Source: Gemmatimonadota bacterium (GTDB lineage: Bacteria; Gemmatimonadota; Gemmatimonadetes; Longimicrobiales; Gaopeijiaceae). From it: a stretch of DNA of 33,491 bases. Below are positions 30,321 to 33,491 of the stretch, in pieces; positions within the stretch are counted from its first letter, which is position 1; every line of letters starts with the position of its first letter. The notes under the pieces are model-generated. The model had not been told where the DNA came from, did no database searches, and saw only the letters and a program-made list of their open reading frames with translations. Location of the stretch: assembly GCA_028873825.1 (NCBI GenBank), contig JAPPNM010000038.1, forward strand, positions 1 through 33,491, written 5' to 3'. A program made the translations under genes and the position numbers.

Positions 30321-31247
30321 GTGGACAACCCCCCCCCGGCGCTCGCGGGGCCATATCCGCGGACTGCTGGAGGCCCCGTGCGGGATTCCCGGCCGGCGGT
30401 CGGCGGCGACACCGCGCGCGGCGCCGAGGCGGAAGGCTCGTCCGGATCGCGAAGCGCCTTCGTTCTCCTTCTCGGTCCGTGCGTTCTCGAGGACGACGAC
30501 CTGAACCTCGAAGTCGCGCGCGGCGTCCGGGCCGCCGCCCGGGAACGGGATTTTCCGGTGGTGTTCAAGGCCTCCTTCGACAAGGCCAACCGGTCTCGGC
30601 TCGGATCCCCCCGGGGTCCCGGGCTCTCCCGGGGCGTCGAGCAGCTCCTGAGGGTCCGCGAAGCCACGGGTCTCCCGATCCTGACCGACGTCCACGAACC
30701 CGGGCAGGCCGCCCCGGCCGCCGAGGTGGCCGACGTCCTGCAGATTCCGGCCTTCCTCTGCCGCCAGACGGCGCTCCTGACGGCGGCCGGGAGGACGGGC
30801 AGGGCGGTGAACGTCAAGAAGGGACAGTGGATGTCGGCCGAAGCGATGGCCGGCGCGGTGGAGAAGGTGCGGGCCGGCGGAGCCCGCCGGGTCTTCGTGA
30901 CCGAACGGGGGACGGCGTTCGGCTACGGGGACCTCGTCGTGGACATGCGGAACTTCTCCCGGATCCGGCGTGCCACCGGCGCGCCCGCGATCTTCGACGG
31001 GACCCACTCGGTGCAGCGGCCGGGGGGACTGGCGGACGGATCCACGAGCGGGGCTCCCGAGCACATCGCGGCGCTCGTCCGCGCAGCGGTGGCCGCCGGT
31101 TGCGACGGCCTCTTCCTGGAGGTGCATCCGGACCCGCCGTCGGCGCCCTCGGACTCCACCAACATGCTGCCGCTCGACAAGCTGTCCGGGCTGCTCGGCG
31201 AAGTCGCGGCGATCCGCGCGGCGCTGGCCCCGGGAGCATCCGCGTGA
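30321..31247 (+). CDS. kdsA: 2-dehydro-3-deoxyphosphooctonate aldolase (Kdo-8-P synthase)
   Basis: GPCVLEDDD, VFKASFDKANRS, DVHEP, QIPAFLCRQTALL, NVKKGQWMSAE, FDGTHSVQRPGG; exact GTG start uncertain. Confidence 0.95.
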   Translation: MDNPPPALAGPYPRTAGGPVRDSRPAVGGDTARGAEAEGSSGSRSAFVLLLGPCVLEDDDLNLEVARGVRAAARERDFPVVFKASFDKANRSRLGSPRGPGLSRGVEQLLRVREATGLPILTDVHEPGQAAPAAEVADVLQIPAFLCRQTALLTAAGRTGRAVNVKKGQWMSAEAMAGAVEKVRAGGARRVFVTERGTAFGYGDLVVDMRNFSRIRRATGAPAIFDGTHSVQRPGGLADGSTSGAPEHIAALVRAAVAAGCDGLFLEVHPDPPSAPSDSTNMLPLDKLSGLLGEVAAIRAALAPGASA

Positions 31248-31810
31248 CGACGGCGTCGATGGAGATCGCGAAGGCAACCGCCCGCCGCATCCGGATGGTC
31301 GTACTGGACGTGGACGGCGTCCTCACCGGCGGGGGGCTCTACGTCGGCGCGACCCGGAGCGGCGACGCGGTGGAGCTCAAGCGTTTCGACGTTCAGGACG
31401 GTATCGCGGTCAGGATGTTGCAGAATGCGGGAATACGGGTGGCGATCGTCTCCGGGAGGGTCTCCGCGGCCACGGACCTTCGGGCCGCCGAGCTCGGTAT
31501 CGAGGAGGTGTACCAGGATGACAACGCGCGTAAGATCCCCCTGCTGGAGAAGATCCTCGCCGAGCACGGTCTCGGGTGGGGAGAGATCGCCCATCTGGGC
31601 GACGACCTGGCGGATCTGCCCGTGCTCCAGCGCGCGGGTCTGGCCGCCACTGTCGCGAACGGGGCGCCGGAGGTGTGCCGGGTCGCCGCGTGGCAGAGTT
31701 CCAAGGAAGGCGGGCGGGGGGCCGTTCGCGAATTCGCCGAAGCGCTCCTGCGCGCCCGCGACGAATGGGACGGACTGGTCGATGAGTACTGTCGCGAACG
31801 CGGCGGCTGA
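31244..31810 (+). CDS. kdsC: Kdo-8-P phosphatase (HAD family)
   Basis: GTGA overlap with kdsA; MVVLDVDGVLTGG, FDVQDGIAVRMLQNAGI, HLGDDLADLPVL. Confidence 0.93.
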   Translation: MTTASMEIAKATARRIRMVVLDVDGVLTGGGLYVGATRSGDAVELKRFDVQDGIAVRMLQNAGIRVAIVSGRVSAATDLRAAELGIEEVYQDDNARKIPLLEKILAEHGLGWGEIAHLGDDLADLPVLQRAGLAATVANGAPEVCRVAAWQSSKEGGRGAVREFAEALLRARDEWDGLVDEYCRERGG

Positions 31811-32837
31811 GCGGATGGCCGGGAGCGCCGCCAATCCGGGCTCGCCGGCCGCCGCCGGGCGCGCGCCGCCGTCCGCGCGCGACGAGGCGCTGGTCGCCGA
31901 AGGGCGCCGGGTGCTCGCGCTGGAGGCGAAGGCGGTCGGGGCGTTGGCCGGACGGCTCGACGAGCGCTTCGCCCGCGCCGTGGACCTCGTCTTCGCCTGC
32001 CGGGGCCGCGTGGTGGCGTCCGGGATCGGCAAGTCGGGGCTGATCGCCCGCAAGGTGGCCGCCACCCTGACCTCCACCGGCACGCCGGCGGTCTTTCTTC
32101 ACCCCGTTGACGGCCTGCACGGCGACCTGGGGATCGTGGGAGCGGACGACATGATGATCCTCGTTTCGAAGAGCGGCTCCACCCGCGAGCTGGAGGGTTT
32201 GCTGGCCTTCGCCGAGAGGCACGACGTGCCCGTCGTGGCGCTGGTGGGCGATCCCGGATCCCCTCTGGGAAGGCGCGCCGCCGCGGCACTCGACTGCGGT
32301 GTGCGGGCGGAGGCCTGCCCCCTGGAATTGGCGCCGACATCGTCGTCCACCGCCGCCCTTGCGATGGGCGACGCGCTCGCCATGGCGCTGCTCAGGCGGC
32401 GCGGGTTCGAACGGGGCGACTTCGCGCGCATCCACCCGGCCGGCTCGCTGGGCCGCCGCCTCACGTTGCGGGTGCGGGACGTGATGGAGAGCGATGGCTA
32501 CCCCGCCGTGCCGCCCCATTGCAGCGCCCGCGAGATCATCGAACCCCTGGCGCGGATGCGGGGGACCGTGCCGGTGATCGGCCGGGACCGCTCGGTGCTC
32601 GGGGTTGTCACCGCCGGGGATCTTACGAGGTTCATGCAGCGGACCGAGGACTTTCTCGACGTCCCGGTCTCGGAGTTCATGACCCGGGCACCCAGGATCG
32701 CGTCGCCGGAGGACCCGGGCGCGGCCGCGGTGCGCAGAATGGAGGAACACGGAATCATGGCCCTTCCCGTAGTGAGCGAAGGCGCCCTGGTGGGCATAGT
32801 CCACCTTCACGATCTCCTGCGGTCGGGAGCGGCATGA
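31782..32837 (+). CDS. kdsD: Arabinose-5-phosphate isomerase (SIS + two CBS domains)
   Basis: 351 aa; VVASGIGKSGLIARKVAATLTSTGTPAVFLHPVDGLHGDLG, SKSGSTRE, IHPAGSLGRRL, CBS repeats. Confidence 0.94.
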   Translation: MSTVANAAAERMAGSAANPGSPAAAGRAPPSARDEALVAEGRRVLALEAKAVGALAGRLDERFARAVDLVFACRGRVVASGIGKSGLIARKVAATLTSTGTPAVFLHPVDGLHGDLGIVGADDMMILVSKSGSTRELEGLLAFAERHDVPVVALVGDPGSPLGRRAAAALDCGVRAEACPLELAPTSSSTAALAMGDALAMALLRRRGFERGDFARIHPAGSLGRRLTLRVRDVMESDGYPAVPPHCSAREIIEPLARMRGTVPVIGRDRSVLGVVTAGDLTRFMQRTEDFLDVPVSEFMTRAPRIASPEDPGAAAVRRMEEHGIMALPVVSEGALVGIVHLHDLLRSGAA

Positions 32838-33403
32838 TGGAGGGGCGGAATGGAAGAGCACCCGGCTTGCGCCCGGCCCGGTGGGCCGCGGGACTGCAGC
32901 TTGCGGTTGCGGCGGCATGCATCGGCGACCCCGACGACGCGCCCCCGACCGAGTTCGAGGAAATGGGCGCCGACGAAGTCCTGTACGGCGTGTCGCACAA
33001 CATGACCAACAACGGCGTCCGGGAAGCGCTGCTGACCGCCGACAGCATGTTCAGCTGGCGGGATTCCTCCAACACCTGGGCCATCGGGCTCACCCTGCAG
33101 GTCTTCGACGAGAGAACGGGCGCGCAGCAGGCCACGATCACCTCCGACCGGGGGCGCCTGGACATGAGCGGCAACGAGCTGAAGGCGATCGGGAACGCCG
33201 TGCTCGACATACCCGACCAGGACCGCCAGATCCGCACCGACGAGCTGTACGTTTCCCCGGATTCCGACCGAATCTGGAGCGAGCTTCCGGTGGTCATGCG
33301 CCAGGAGGACTGCGAGCTCGAAGGTGACCGCTTCGAATCCGACCTGTCGTTTCGCCGGGTCAAGCTCTGGCGCACCCGGGAGAGGGACTGTCCCGACCGA
33401 TGA
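32834..33403 (+). CDS. lptC: LptC-family LPS export periplasmic protein
   Basis: ATGA overlap with kdsD; N-terminal hydrophobic segment, EFEEMGADEVLYGVSHNMTNNGVREALLTADSMF then LptC-like beta repeats. Confidence 0.8.
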   Translation: MMEGRNGRAPGLRPARWAAGLQLAVAAACIGDPDDAPPTEFEEMGADEVLYGVSHNMTNNGVREALLTADSMFSWRDSSNTWAIGLTLQVFDERTGAQQATITSDRGRLDMSGNELKAIGNAVLDIPDQDRQIRTDELYVSPDSDRIWSELPVVMRQEDCELEGDRFESDLSFRRVKLWRTRERDCPDR

Positions 33404-33491
33404 GAGCCGCGAGGGTGCCGGGCGGCGGACCCCCTACGCGTGGACGGGTGAAGCGAAGCGGCCAGCGCGGATGCGTCGCCGTTCGAATGCC

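Overview
GC-rich bacterial chromosome segment; the gene order and an LPS/Kdo pathway suggest a Gram-negative, possibly Gemmatimonadota-like host (inference only). Left flank (195-15676) is housekeeping: sucC-sucD-CBS protein-ndk-yceD-rpmF-plsX-fabH-fabD-fabG-acpP-fabF-ispF-dedA-xerD, a convergent S41 protease, then nadE. Right flank (26013-33403) is a Zn-ribbon protein, a pabA/trpG-type amidotransferase and a Kdo/LPS operon (kdsB-pyrG-kdsA-kdsC-kdsD-lptC). Between them, all on the minus strand (25547 to 15862), is a compact 7-gene accessory operon that I consider the main discovery candidate: membrane protein -> tubulin/FtsZ-like GTPase -> large Hsp70/actin-fold ATPase with a novel N-terminal domain -> membrane-anchored coiled-coil protein -> vWA-like lipoprotein -> MotA/TolQ/ZorA-like channel with a ~430-aa coiled-coil tail -> MotB/ZorB-like stator with an ADLMTAL transmembrane motif but no obvious OmpA peptidoglycan-binding domain. 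It looks like an ion-driven (5:2-type) motor coupled to two cytoskeletal-fold NTPases, without the ZorC/D/E effectors of known Zorya. The ZorA-like gene is split by a single in-frame TAA immediately before the signature TM2 (REHLRN*GTISLATGVGGTMGAL). No tRNA, rRNA, CRISPR or transposase was recognised. No homology searches were run; all assignments are from motif reading.
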